In this document: positions 36,170 to 45,247 of the stretch, piece after piece | Position numbering within the stretch: the stretch's first letter is position 1 | How the letters are laid out: every line of letters begins with the position of its first letter | Origin: Tolypothrix bouteillei VB521301 | GTDB lineage: Bacteria > Cyanobacteriota > Cyanobacteriia > Cyanobacteriales > Nostocaceae | NCBI RefSeq assembly: GCF_000760695.4 | Contig: NZ_JHEG04000001.1 | Location: forward strand, 8,593,123 to 8,657,122 | Length of the DNA: 64,000 nucleotides | Reading direction: 5' to 3' | Program-made: the position numbers and the translations under genes | Notes under the pieces: generated by a model | What the model saw: only the letters and a program-made list of their open reading frames with translations | What the model was told of the DNA's origin: nothing | Databases searched by the model: none

Positions 36170-36520
36170 ACAGGTACCAACAGTTATTAACTACAAAAAA
36201 TACAATTCTTATTAAAATATTTAGGGCTCTCTCTTACAACCATCATTATGGTGAGATAAGAAGCGGTAAAGTGTACTCCTTACGGCTTAGGCAATTGTTG
36301 GCAGTTTCGAGTCATTGGTTCTAATAGAGTGGTGTTTGGGAAACGCTATACTACACTGCTAAAGCTGCGGAGAGTGCAGGGCGGGAGTGGATTACTAGGG
36401 GGAGTTAAAGCCACGCAAGTGGATTGCTAATTTTTGTATTAGGAAGTTGGTTAATCCAGTCTTCAACTATTTGGGTGACTTACGTTCCTCCCCAATTCAT
36501 ATCATGCCAATATCATCCGT
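36170..36520. other. Spacer with a duplicated relic
   Basis: The stretch at ~36327-36410 is recognisably similar, with gaps, to 37265-37355 (TACTACACTGCTAAAGCTGC versus TATTACACGGCTGAAGCTGC, then GGGAGTGGATTACTAGGGGG versus GGGAGTGGATTACCAGGGGG). Both look like decayed coding sequence. No intact gene. Confidence 0.4.
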
Positions 36521-36955
36521 CTACATGGGATACTGCTCGGACGTTCTCGGCTCAATTTGCGCTCCGAGTTGAAGAACGCGTCCGAGATCGTCAGCATTTC
36601 GCCAAGTTTCAATTATTTTAGAGTCAGCAATCCTGTGAATGAAAGTAGCGGCGAACGTCTGCCTTTGACCGCGACCTGGTATCCCAAGAAAACTCTCCTG
36701 AACGCATGTGTTTGTCGCACGTACAACAACTTTATCACCTTCAGCAATTACATCTTCTATCGTCCATTTTTGATCGATAGGACCAATTAAACGAAAAAGC
36801 TCGCGGACTCCGTCCGGTCCTGGGGGAAGCCCTAGCGGACCACCGTGCATCTTCCAGGTAGAAGCGGTCATCTCGCAGATCTCTTCGCTCAATTGCTCGC
36901 TAATGAGTTCAAACCACCGTCGAGCAATTATTTTGTTTTTTTCTGTAGAAGACAT
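36521..36955 (-). CDS. SnoaL-like ester cyclase family protein (NTF2 fold)
   Basis: 144 residues: RRWFELISEQLSEEICEMTA, KMHGGPLGLPPGPDGVRELF, EGDKVVVRATNTCVQE, GRGQRQTFAATFIHRIADSK and IIETWRNADDLGRVLQLGA. The WRNxDDLG...QLG end is typical of SnoaL-like polyketide cyclase or ester-cyclase families. Substrate unknown. Second of three NTF2-fold genes here. Confidence 0.85.
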   Translation of the reverse strand: MSSTEKNKIIARRWFELISEQLSEEICEMTASTWKMHGGPLGLPPGPDGVRELFRLIGPIDQKWTIEDVIAEGDKVVVRATNTCVQESFLGIPGRGQRQTFAATFIHRIADSKIIETWRNADDLGRVLQLGAQIEPRTSEQYPM

Positions 36956-37450
36956 GGCAAATCTCTCCTTTAATAGAATTTATAGATTGATTGACTAACT
37001 GATTAAGTGCTGTTTTTGCTTGCCAAGTAAGATACCGTACTATATGACTCAATTTGGTACAAAACCTAGAATTTCAGACAGAAATTTCTGCAATCGCAGT
37101 GACTTCATCTTAAGCTTCTCTTTTGAAAACCACAGTTAGAAAAAGTCTTTAGTAGCCAAACCATTTGCAGCTAAGGATATCTTTAAATAGTCAGATTTTG
37201 TCAGAAAAAGTAGCTTCTTGTTGAAGATACAATTATCAAGCATCCATTAGAACAAGCCGTGTTATCGAGGTGTACGGAGAAAAAATATATTACACGGCTG
37301 AAGCTGCCCAAAAAGCGGGGAGTGGATTACCAGGGGGATTTGAGGAAGAGCGATCGCACTTTGACAACAATTTGTTGGGTTTGCCCAACGTACAAAAATT
37401 CGAGAGCCCTTAAGGACGCCCGCCTTAACCCATTCGCAAGGAGCGCGTGG
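36956..37450. other. Spacer with a coding relic
   Basis: At 37264-37355 one frame reads EKIYYTAEAAQKAGSGLPG, matched by a degraded copy at 36327-36410. This indicates two relics of one protein family that I cannot name. Otherwise AT-rich with no gene. Confidence 0.35.
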
Positions 37451-37834
37451 TTAGGCCTTTGGGGTGGACGATGGAGGTGGACAGACTTCCATAGCTTGAA
37501 TCAAGCCGTGTTCAAAGGTGAATCTATGGCCTACGTGTTCATCGGCAAGAACTGCTCCAGCCAAGTCACGCACGACCTGATGCACCGAGACCAAAATGCG
37601 CCCGTCCTCCTCCAAGTAAAAGGTTTGCGGCTCGACGTGCCCATCGATCTCGCTCCATTGCTCCGTCCAGTAAGCGCGAACTTTTTCAGGTCCACGGACA
37701 AAACCGCCTTTGAACGCTCTCGGCCAAACCACATCCGGAGTCATGAGGGCAAGGGCAGCGTCAATGTCTCGCCTGTTAAAGGCTACGTATGCCGCACGGA
37801 GCAGTTCGATTTCTGGTGCTCTTCGATCTAACAT
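37451..37834 (-). CDS. NTF2-like/SnoaL-fold protein
   Basis: 127 residues, PEIELLRAAYVAFNRRDIDA, ALALMTPDVVWPRAFKGGFV, EKVRAYWTEQWSEIDGHVEP, RILVSVHQVVRDLAGAVLAD, VGHRFTFEHGLIQAMEVCP. A standard single-domain NTF2-like protein. GC content is higher than its neighbours, which suggests separate acquisition. Substrate unknown. Confidence 0.82.
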   Translation of the reverse strand: MLDRRAPEIELLRAAYVAFNRRDIDAALALMTPDVVWPRAFKGGFVRGPEKVRAYWTEQWSEIDGHVEPQTFYLEEDGRILVSVHQVVRDLAGAVLADEHVGHRFTFEHGLIQAMEVCPPPSSTPKA

Positions 37835-38290
37835 AGATTGGTGTGGTGAAGGAGATGCAGCAGGGACTAATAATGTATTGTACAGAGTTTATCAGTGGTT
37901 CGAGTTCTCAATATGCGATCGGTGGTAGTAGAATTTCTGGAATTAATGGTTTGGGAATCGATCGTTTGCAATGGGTTTCAGGATAAAGGTCACGGCTTTA
38001 CTGCTCTGACAGCAAGGCAAAAATCGGGGATTGCAGAACCAACTATCAGTACTGCTTAGGAGCAGGCAGTTTACAGCAGGCTATGTATTGTTATCTGTGG
38101 TAGCATGACTGGAGAGTTAGCGGTGTAGTTGCTTATAAATTAGTTGGAAAAAAGTGGCTATTGTTGAAGGCACTCGCCTTTGTTCTCAAAATTAATCGTC
38201 TGTTAGTTAGTAATTAATTAGGTGCGACTTCTGACAAGGACGCTTTTCACAATAATTCTTAAAGAAAATAATTATTGGTATCCACAAAGT
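37835..38290. other. Gene-free spacer upstream of the P450 gene
   Basis: AT-rich DNA with HIP1-like GATCG sites; short frames only. The P450 promoter probably lies here. No repeat or RNA recognised. Confidence 0.35.
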
Positions 38291-39658
38291 ATGAGTAAAC
38301 AAATTGAGAAAATTAAAACTCCCAAACTTATCCAACAGATTGAATCAACCCTAAAACCATTGGAGTTCTTGGAGCGTTGTGCCAAAAATTACGGAGACCT
38401 TTTTTTCACCAATCCCTTTGGGAATTTAGAAACCTTAGTTGTCAGTCATCCTCAAGATCTTCAAGAATTATTTAATCCCATAAATAAAATTCTTGCGGCT
38501 CCGGCTGCTGCCAATGAAATCTTCAAACCTCAAGTTGGAGAAAACTCATTAATTGTACAAGAGGGGGAACGCCATCAAAAACAGCGAAAGTTAATGATGC
38601 CACCCTTTCATGGGGAACGAATGGTCAATTACGGGCAGCAAATTTGTGAAATCACTCAACAAGTGATACAACACCTCAAACCAGGACAAACTTTTATTGC
38701 TCGTCATATAAGTGAAGACATCACAATAAAAATTATCTTAAAAATAGTCTTTGGTATTGATGAGGGATTGCGGTTTGAAAAACTGGAAGATTTAATGACA
38801 ACTTGGTTGGATTTAACTAATTCACCACTCAGCGCCAGTGTTTTATTATTTCCACCTCTAAGAAAAGATTTGGGTTCTTGGAGTCCTTGGGGGAGATATC
38901 TGCGCTTGCGGCAACAGATTGATGAGTTACTCATGACGCAAATACAGGAGCGTCGCCAAGCACAAGTCACACATTTTGATATTTTGAGTTTGCTAATTGA
39001 AGCAAAATATGAAAATGGAGAAGGCATGAGTGATGCCGAATTAAGAGATAACCTTTTGACTTTACTCGTTGCGGGTCACGAAACCACGGCTACTGCTATC
39101 GCTTGGGCTTTGTACTGGATTCATCAACAACCAGAAGTCTATAAGAAACTCTTGCATGAGTTGCGAAGTTTAAATACTCCCGACGCGATCGCAATGGCTC
39201 AACTTCCTTACCTGACAGCAGTTTGTCAAGAAACTTTACGGATTTACCCTGTAGTTCCTTCCACTTTTCCTAGAATGACTTTACGCTCTGTCAATTTAAG
39301 GGGGTATCAAGTTGCCTCTGGGACGTATGTAATACCTTCTATTTACTTAACTCATCATCGAGCAGATCTGTATCCTCAACCTGACAAATTTCAACCAGAA
39401 AGGTTTATTAATCGGAAGTACTCACCTTATGAATTTTGGCCTTTTGGAGGTGGTTCTCGTCAATGCTTAGGTCAAGTATTTGCTTTGTTTGAAATGAAAT
39501 TAATTTTAGCAACTATTCTTTTAAATTGTCAGTTGAAATTAGAGGAGAAGGCTCCTGTTAAGCCAGCACGTCGGGGTTTTTTAATAGGCCCTCAAGGTGG
39601 TGTAAAAATGAGCCTTACAAAAGCCTTAGAGATGCATGATAAAATCTGCCATCATTGA
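38291..39658 (+). CDS. Cytochrome P450 (CYP110-like)
   Basis: 455 residues from ATG 38291. I-helix AGHETTATAIAWAL (~261), K-helix ETLRIYPVVP (ExxR), PERF motif (FQPERFINRKY) and heme-binding FGGGSRQCLGQVFALFEMK with the Cys thiolate at ~391. The N-terminus (TPKLIQQIESTLKPLEFLER) and haem region place it in the cyanobacterial CYP110 type, soluble or weakly membrane-associated enzymes that hydroxylate fatty acids, terpenes or alkanes. The frame runs back to a GTG at 38222, but those 23 residues show no conservation. It overlaps the next gene by 23 bp. Confidence 0.92.
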   Translation: MSKQIEKIKTPKLIQQIESTLKPLEFLERCAKNYGDLFFTNPFGNLETLVVSHPQDLQELFNPINKILAAPAAANEIFKPQVGENSLIVQEGERHQKQRKLMMPPFHGERMVNYGQQICEITQQVIQHLKPGQTFIARHISEDITIKIILKIVFGIDEGLRFEKLEDLMTTWLDLTNSPLSASVLLFPPLRKDLGSWSPWGRYLRLRQQIDELLMTQIQERRQAQVTHFDILSLLIEAKYENGEGMSDAELRDNLLTLLVAGHETTATAIAWALYWIHQQPEVYKKLLHELRSLNTPDAIAMAQLPYLTAVCQETLRIYPVVPSTFPRMTLRSVNLRGYQVASGTYVIPSIYLTHHRADLYPQPDKFQPERFINRKYSPYEFWPFGGGSRQCLGQVFALFEMKLILATILLNCQLKLEEKAPVKPARRGFLIGPQGGVKMSLTKALEMHDKICHH

Positions 39659-40106
39659 AGGGAATTATCGCTATTTACTCAGGCGTGAATGGGATATCAA
39701 TGCAGGGCAAACAACTTTTGTCATGCTTAACCCAAGCACCGCCGATGCTGTTCGAGACGATCGCACGCTCTGCAGGTGTATTCATTTTGCTCGGTTCTGG
39801 GGTTATGGTTCTGTTGAAGTCGTCAATTTGTTTGCTTATCGTGCAACAAAACCTCGCGATTTATTTAAGGTAGCTGACCCGATTGGTTCAAAAAATAACT
39901 CTTACCTTCAATCGGCAACGGAGCGTGCTGCATTAGTGATTGTTGCCTGGGGTGTACATGGCAGTTTTCTCAATCGAGATCGAGCAGTCCTTTCTTTAAT
40001 TTCCGCTCATCAACCTCTCCACTGCTTGGGTCAAACCAAAGCTGGGTATCCGCGTCATCCACTTTATGTAAAAAACAGTGTATGTCCCATGCAATTGTCG
40101 TTATGA
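39636..40106 (+). CDS. DUF1643 family protein
   Basis: 156 residues with family motifs RYLLRREWD, FVMLNPSTADAVRDDRTLCR, FARFWGYGSVEVVNLFAYRA, AWGVHGSFLNRD and LGQTKAGYPRHPLYV. It starts inside the last codons of the P450 gene, so the two are coupled. The end (VKNSVCPMQLSL) departs from the usual pattern and contains TCCCATGCAAT, an 11-bp sequence repeated at 41093. The C-terminus may thus have been changed by a rearrangement. Molecular function unknown. Confidence 0.85.
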   Translation: MIKSAIIEGNYRYLLRREWDINAGQTTFVMLNPSTADAVRDDRTLCRCIHFARFWGYGSVEVVNLFAYRATKPRDLFKVADPIGSKNNSYLQSATERAALVIVAWGVHGSFLNRDRAVLSLISAHQPLHCLGQTKAGYPRHPLYVKNSVCPMQLSL

Positions 40107-40119
40107 CTGAAATGTTTGA

Positions 40120-41070
40120 AATATCGGAATAGTTTATTCATTTTATTTACATGATTTTGGTAAAGCAATAGATAATTTTACTAAAACTATTCAACTTGGT
40201 TACAAACCTGGAAAAGCTCATTTTTATCGAGGTCTTGCTTACTTAGAATCTGAACTTCTTCAAGAAGCTATCAATGATTTTTCTGAAGCTATTTATCTTA
40301 AGTCAGATAGTGAAGAACTGTACATGATGAGAGGAGAAGCTTTCTTTCAACAAGAGAAATATCAAGAAGCTATTGAAGATTTGTCTAAGGTCATTCTTCT
40401 TAATCCAAAATGGCGTTTTGCGCCTGAGGTCCATAATTTATTAGGGATTGCCCATGCTGAGCTTGGAAATTCCCTGCAAGCTATGCAACAGTTCTCTCAG
40501 GTTATCGATATCGAGCCTGATTCTTCTGGTACTTACTACAACCGAGGATTAGTATTTCTGAAATCCAAAGACCTTGAGAAAGCTGTTAAAGATTTTACCC
40601 TAGCTATTCGTTGTCAACCAAAAGAAGAAAAATTTTACATAACTCGTGGTGTTGCTTACCTAAACTTAAAAAGTTTTGAAGAAGCTATTAAAGATTTCTC
40701 CAAAGCCATTGAAATTAGCTCGGAACGAGATTCCGAACCCTACTTTTATCGAGCTTGTGCTTATAGAGAACTTGATGAATGCCAAAAAGCTATCCAAGAT
40801 TTTTCGGCTGTTATTCAGATGAACCCCAATGATGATGCAGCATACTTTGGTCTGGGACTGGTTTTCTATAAGCAAAAAAATTACGAAGACGCTATTAAAA
40901 ACTTCACCCAAGCTATCCAGATTAATCCTGATTCTGCTCAGGCATATCACTATCGAAGTCTCGCTTACAAACAACTTGGTGAGCTTACACAAGCGTTTGA
41001 AGATATGGAGAAAGCTTCCTCCATCAGCTTAAATCCAGAAGATTTGGAGTTTAAAATAGTGGTAAGCTAA
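40120..41070 (+). pseudogene. TPR-repeat protein gene without a start codon
   Basis: At least eight tetratricopeptide repeats (34 residues each), for example KAHFYRGLAYLESELLQEAI, EAFFQQEKYQEAIEDLSKVI and AYFGLGLVFYKQKNYEDAIK. The frame is open from 40120 and the first repeat lacks ATG, GTG or TTG before ATG 40324. If ATG 40324 were used, the first ~1.5 repeats would be lost. I interpret it as a 5'-truncated TPR gene, possibly still translated from 40324 (248 residues). It is bracketed by an 11-bp direct repeat (40085 and 41093), consistent with insertion. Confidence 0.65.
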
Positions 41071-41755
41071 CTCAGCTTTTTCAAACGAATGCTCCCATGC
41101 AATATAGGTAACAGCCGAGATCCGTGCCAGTGCGATTCGTATTGGGCTGCGCGACCTGAAAAGGTCGTTTAGTACGGGAAGCCTACTTCCCTAGCGGATT
41201 CATACCCGCTACCCCGGCGTAAAAGGCTCATAAGAGTCCGGTCACGCCTCAAGTAAGTAATGAACGAGGTGGAATGCAGACCACGAAAGTAACCGAAGCT
41301 GCCAGCCCTAAGGCGGTCAGGGGCAAAGGGGAATCCTTTAAAGGTGAACGCGAGTGAACTATTAGATAAACTGCGTTATACGAAAAGGAGCTAAATCGGG
41401 CTGATAAGCTCTGACCAAAAGGTAAATGGATCGGATTTATAGCTTGTCCATCTATAAATCGTATGAACATAACTTCCATCGCAGAATAGATAGCACCTAA
41501 AAGAGGATAGAAAACTAAACGGTACAACAGGGTAAGCCCTACAGAGTCTAAGAGAGGTCGATTACTCTTAGTAGGTCTGAGGTAACAAAGACGGAACTCT
41601 CTGGAGGGTAAAGGATGGAAGAAAAAGCGAATGCTGGTTTGTAGCAAACCAGATAGGGGCTGAAACATCACTCCTGACCGAAAGGAAAAGCAGACTTCTT
41701 CTGGGTCTTATACGAAGGAAACTAAACAAAGGAATCTAATCTAAGGACAAGTTAG

Positions 41756-43402
41756 ATGATGTCAGAACTGACTTCAAACGGACTGAAGAAACAGCTAGTA
41801 AACTGGAACCATATTAATTGGAAAAAAGTTAATAAAGCTGTCAGAAACCTACGGCAAAGAATCTTTCGTGCGAGTCAGCTTGGGGACTTCCGTAAGCTGA
41901 GAAACTTACAGAAGTTGATGCAAAGAAGCTACGCCAACTTACTATTATCTGTTCGACGCATCACCCAGACAAATCTTGGAAAAGCAACGGCAGGAATTGA
42001 CAAGGAAATCGTCAACACCCCAGAGCAACGGGTGATTCTGGTAAACAATTGGCAAGGGGGAAACCTTAAACCAACACGAAGGGTAGAAATACCTAAGCCT
42101 AACGGCAAGTTTCGACCGCTCGGCATCCCGACCGTGCGCGACAGAATCGAACAGGCAATGGTTTTGAACGCACTCGAACCCGAATGGGAAGCCGTATTTG
42201 AACAAAACAGTTATGGCTTCCGACCGGGAAGAAGCTGTCAAGACGCAATAGAACAAAGCTTCAACTTGCTTTCAAGATGGCACAATTGGGTTCTAGAAGC
42301 TGACATCAAGGGATTCTTCGACAACATTGCCCATGAGTCCATTCTGAACATGGTGAGCAACTTCCCAAAACGGGAACTCATCAAAGGATGGTTAAAAGCG
42401 GGTTTTGTGTTCCAAGGACATCTTCACCTCACAGAACAAGGCACACCACAGGGAGGAGTCATCTCACCCTTACTTGCCAATATTGGGCTGCATGGCTTAG
42501 AAACCTATATAAAAGCCACCAACCCAAAATTTGGCGTGGTGCGATATGCCGACGATTTCATCGTCACGGCAAAAGACAAGGAAAGTCTCGAAACTGCCCA
42601 AAACCTGATTCAAGCATGGATGTCGAAGAGAGGTCTTGAATTGAGCGCTGAGAAGACGGTAATCACGTCAATGGAAGAGGGCTTCGATTTCCTGGGGTTC
42701 AACTCCCGGCACTACGATGGAAAACTCCTGATTAAGCCGTCAAAAAAGAAGGTGTTAACCTTCTGCAAGCGGATTGGTAAGGAAATCAAAAACCTGAATG
42801 GTGTAGAACAGGAAGTTCTTATTTACAAGCTTAATCCAATTCTCAGAGGTTTTGCTAACTATTACAAAGCGGTAGTCAGCAAGGAAACTTTTGGCTATAT
42901 CTCACACCGAGTATGGCAATACCTTTGGCGTTGGGCAAAGCGTAGACACCCCAATAAAAACTCAAAATGGGTACGCTGGCGTTACTTTAAGACCATTAAA
43001 GGTAACAAGTGGGTATTTGCTTGTACAACAAGTGACCGACAAGGTAAGGATAAAGAACTTGTCCTATATCAAATCGCGTATACGCCTATCGAACGCCACA
43101 TAAAAGTCAAAGGCGACGCTAGTCCCGATGACCCCTCCTTAAAAGAGTACTGGAGAAAACGCCACCAAAAATTTGGGAAATCTCGCTTTGAGAAGGGTTC
43201 CAAATTATATAAGATAGCAGAAAACCAAAACTGGATTTGTCCAGAATGTGGCGAACCATTATTCAATGGAGAGGAAATCGAAACCCATCACATAGTACCT
43301 GTTGCAGAAGGTGGAACAGACGACGTGGGAAACCTCCAGCACCTGCACAAAGCGTGCCATAAACAGGTACACAAAACCCCAGTGAAAACTCGTTTGAAGT
43401 AA
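41756..43402 (+). CDS. ltrA: Group II intron reverse transcriptase/maturase with HNH endonuclease
   Basis: 548 residues. Reverse-transcriptase blocks: KPNGKFRPLGIPTVRDRI, GFRPGRSCQDAI, LEADIKGFFDNI, GTPQGGVISPLLANI and the catalytic VVRYADDFIV. Thumb/X (maturase) domain FLGFNSRHYDGKLLIKPSKK and LRGFANYYKAVV. C-terminal zinc/HNH endonuclease: CPECGEPLFNGEEIETHHI, VPVAEGGTDDVGNLQHLHKA, CHKQVH. No stop or gap. It assists intron splicing and retrohoming. Confidence 0.95.
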   Translation: MMSELTSNGLKKQLVNWNHINWKKVNKAVRNLRQRIFRASQLGDFRKLRNLQKLMQRSYANLLLSVRRITQTNLGKATAGIDKEIVNTPEQRVILVNNWQGGNLKPTRRVEIPKPNGKFRPLGIPTVRDRIEQAMVLNALEPEWEAVFEQNSYGFRPGRSCQDAIEQSFNLLSRWHNWVLEADIKGFFDNIAHESILNMVSNFPKRELIKGWLKAGFVFQGHLHLTEQGTPQGGVISPLLANIGLHGLETYIKATNPKFGVVRYADDFIVTAKDKESLETAQNLIQAWMSKRGLELSAEKTVITSMEEGFDFLGFNSRHYDGKLLIKPSKKKVLTFCKRIGKEIKNLNGVEQEVLIYKLNPILRGFANYYKAVVSKETFGYISHRVWQYLWRWAKRRHPNKNSKWVRWRYFKTIKGNKWVFACTTSDRQGKDKELVLYQIAYTPIERHIKVKGDASPDDPSLKEYWRKRHQKFGKSRFEKGSKLYKIAENQNWICPECGEPLFNGEEIETHHIVPVAEGGTDDVGNLQHLHKACHKQVHKTPVKTRLK

Positions 43403-43407
43403 GGCTT

Positions 43408-43442
43408 GAGCCGTATGAGTGCGAAAGTCTCATGTACGGTTC
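43408..43442 (+). ncRNA. Group II intron domain V
   Basis: 35-nt hairpin: GAGCCGTATGAG and CTCATGTACGGTTC pair around TGCGAAAGT, with the GAAA-type tetraloop region. This is the catalytic core of the ribozyme. Confidence 0.85.
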
Positions 43443-43483
43443 TTAGGGGAGGGGAGAGCGGTAACGCTCAAACCTTACCCGAC

Positions 43484-43850
43484 AGATTACCTGGTGCGAT
43501 GGTAATTGCCAGTTGTTCGTATTCTCTTTTATTAAAAAACTTTACAATTGGTTGGATAGCGATACGGCTTAAGCCGTTACTTGCTTTAGCGGGTATCGCG
43601 GATAACGTGAATTAGAGATTGTCAAGCGTGAAAGTTTTGAGGATTTTTGAGGAGAAAATGATTGTTCACTTTTACTAAATCACTTGTGCAGCAAATTGGT
43701 AAATGTTCACAAAAGATAGATTTTAAGAATTAAATGGAATGATTTAGGAATGTTATCTTTAGCACTTAAGACCAACAACTCCGTTGATGTACCCTTTCAT
43801 AAAGATAGTATTCATGAGAAGATAGTAAAGTATCCAGTTCTTAACTTTAA
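43484..43850. other. Spacer downstream of the intron
   Basis: A palindrome, GGCTTAAGCC (43566-43575), is enclosed by GCGATAC (43558) and GTATCGC (43593). No gene recognised. The rest is AT-rich and probably carries the promoter of the small gene at 43851. Confidence 0.4.
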
Positions 43851-44075
43851 ATGAATATGAGCATCGCCGACTTGTTATCGACCTTGAAAAAGCTGTCTCG
43901 TGCAGACAAACTGAAAGTGATGCAGTTTTTAGTGCAAGAAATGGCTACTGAAGAAGAAATATTATCGCTGCAACCAGGTGAAACTTATCATGTATGGTCG
44001 CCATACAACTCTCATGAGGCTGCTCAAAAATTAGCAACACTGCTAGAGTCAGACAAACAAACAAGCGATGCTTAA
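43851..44075 (+). CDS. Small partner protein of the retropepsin-like protease, hypothetical
   Basis: 74 residues, helical: IADLLSTLKKLSRADKLKVM, QFLVQEMATEEEI, then a short AAQKLATLLESDK tail. It overlaps the next gene by eight bases (translational coupling). The paired arrangement with a small aspartic protease is common in cyanobacteria, sometimes annotated as a toxin-antitoxin-like module. Role unknown. Confidence 0.6.
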   Translation: MNMSIADLLSTLKKLSRADKLKVMQFLVQEMATEEEILSLQPGETYHVWSPYNSHEAAQKLATLLESDKQTSDA

Positions 44076-44490
44076 TTCCCAAAGGTTCCCCTTTGTTGAA
44101 GGTCGTGATATGTTTGGGGACGCCGATTTCGTCCCACAATTACCTTTGATACTAGGTTATCGAAATTCAACCGTAGAAGTATCAGCTTTGCTAGACACAG
44201 GAGCTAGCGTCAATGTTTTACCATATAACCTTGGTATTCAGTTAGGAGCCGTTTGGGAAGAGTTAACAACCACAGTACAACTAGCCGGAAATTTAGCACC
44301 CGTCGAAGCAAGGGGGTTGCTTTTGTTAGCTAGAGTTGGGACTTTTGCACCAGTCAGATTGGTGTTTGCATGGAGCCGAACGGATGATGTACCGTTATTA
44401 CTAGGGCGCATGAATTTTTTCTTGGAATTTGATGTCTGCTTTTATCGCTCCCAAATGATATTTGAATTGCGTCCAAAAACGGCAGTATAG
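44068..44490 (+). CDS. Retropepsin-like aspartic protease
   Basis: 140 residues with one aspartic-protease motif LLDTGASVNVLPYNLGIQLG (catalytic D of DTGA) and the later LLLLARVGTFAPVRLVF and LLLGRMNFFLEFDVCFY. Single-domain retropepsin-like proteins act as dimers, one Asp from each. The GRMNF...DVCF end fits the family. Coupled to the preceding small gene. Target unknown. Confidence 0.8.
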   Translation: MLNSQRFPFVEGRDMFGDADFVPQLPLILGYRNSTVEVSALLDTGASVNVLPYNLGIQLGAVWEELTTTVQLAGNLAPVEARGLLLLARVGTFAPVRLVFAWSRTDDVPLLLGRMNFFLEFDVCFYRSQMIFELRPKTAV

Positions 44491-44730
44491 CCTTTATGCT
44501 TAATGGCTTATCGCCTCTCTGTGATTGACTCCCAAGGTCGTGCAATTGGCACCAGGGCAGACATCCTCAACCGCGCTAACCTTGGTATGGAAGTGATGCA
44601 CGAGTGCAACGCTCACAACTTCCCTCTCGGCTTAGCTTCTGCTGAAGTAGCTCCTGTTGCGCTCGGCGCTCCTGCTATCAACAACTTTTTGTTCGGTACT
44701 CATAGTAAAACTCCTTTGGAAATCATATAG
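44487..44730 (+). pseudogene. psbA: psbA (photosystem II D1) 3' fragment
   Basis: [30 protein letters not shown] then [11 protein letters not shown] (broken here at 20) is the C-terminal end of the D1 protein, which normally reads [20 protein letters not shown]. Mn-cluster ligands H332, E333 and H337 survive, but D342 is Gly (NFPLG) and W/R changes occur upstream. Just before this, the DNA reads AAT GGC TTA where D1 has NGFNFNQS, with a few bases deleted, so the frame is broken. Only ~75 codons remain, directly after the protease stop. It cannot be functional D1. Confidence 0.85.
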
Positions 44731-44802
44731 TAATATTGCTCTTTAGGCTACGGTCGAAGCTGTTACAGAGTGGTCGTGGTCGGTGCTGGTAGCGACTGGC
44801 AA

Positions 44803-45003
44803 TCATGCTTCAATTTCCCGTGCCATTTTTGCCGCATTGCTCCGATACATGGCGATCGTGTCCTGACCGACGGGCAAATGCACCGGCGGATGTTCTGTAT
44901 TGGCGAGTTGAATCATCACAGAGGCAAACTTTTTCGGATCTCCGGGTTGATGCCCGTGTAGCGCCGAGGCTCCGGTAATAAACCATACTTTCTGCGTTTT
45001 CAT
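44803..45003 (-). pseudogene. Short-chain dehydrogenase/reductase with a large internal deletion
   Basis: The 66-residue frame starts MKTQKVWFITGAS, the N-terminal beta-alpha of an SDR, and jumps directly to a typical SDR C-terminus: GDPKKFASVMIQLANTEHPP, VHLPVGQDTIAMYRSNAAKM. About 180 residues, including the TGxxxGxG helix and the YxxxK catalytic site, are gone while the frame is kept. A relic, not an enzyme. Confidence 0.8.
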
Positions 45004-45247
45004 CTTGTGTCCTTGTTTTAGGTGTTGTGTAAATTGTTGGCTTTAGCTCTTTCGGTGAGTGCATGACTGCGGCACTGATGGCGAGTCGCTTCATGAGCGA
45101 AAAATCTGTTACTTTTGGCTATTTTTGATCCTTAAGCGATTGATATCAGGTCCGGCTAAATGCCCATAATCAAACTTTCTCCCTTGTCCCCGTGTCTCCG
45201 GGTCTGTGCAACTATGGGTATGCAACTGGACATGATGTCATGTCCCG

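Larger units (their letters stand above)
41130..43483 (+). mobile_element. Group II intron with HNH-type maturase (intact)
   Basis: The 5' end GTGCG(ATTCG) at 41130 is followed by the conserved domain I region; an alternative GTGCC at 41124 is possible. Domain V (43408-43442, GAGCCGTATGAG...CATGTACGGTTC) and domain VI with a bulged A-containing arm (GAGCGGTAACGCTC) precede a 3' end at ~43483 (...CCCGAC). The maturase lies in domain IV. The layout is complete, so the intron may still splice and move. It sits 26 bases after the 11-bp direct repeat, not inside a recognisable gene. Confidence 0.85.

Noticed and set aside
37259..37831. 190-codon forward frame
   Set aside because: It lies opposite a clear NTF2-fold gene on the minus strand and has no domain of its own, except the start, which belongs to a relic.
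44810..45094. 94-codon reverse frame
   Set aside because: Shadow of the SDR relic, which reads in the neighbouring frame.
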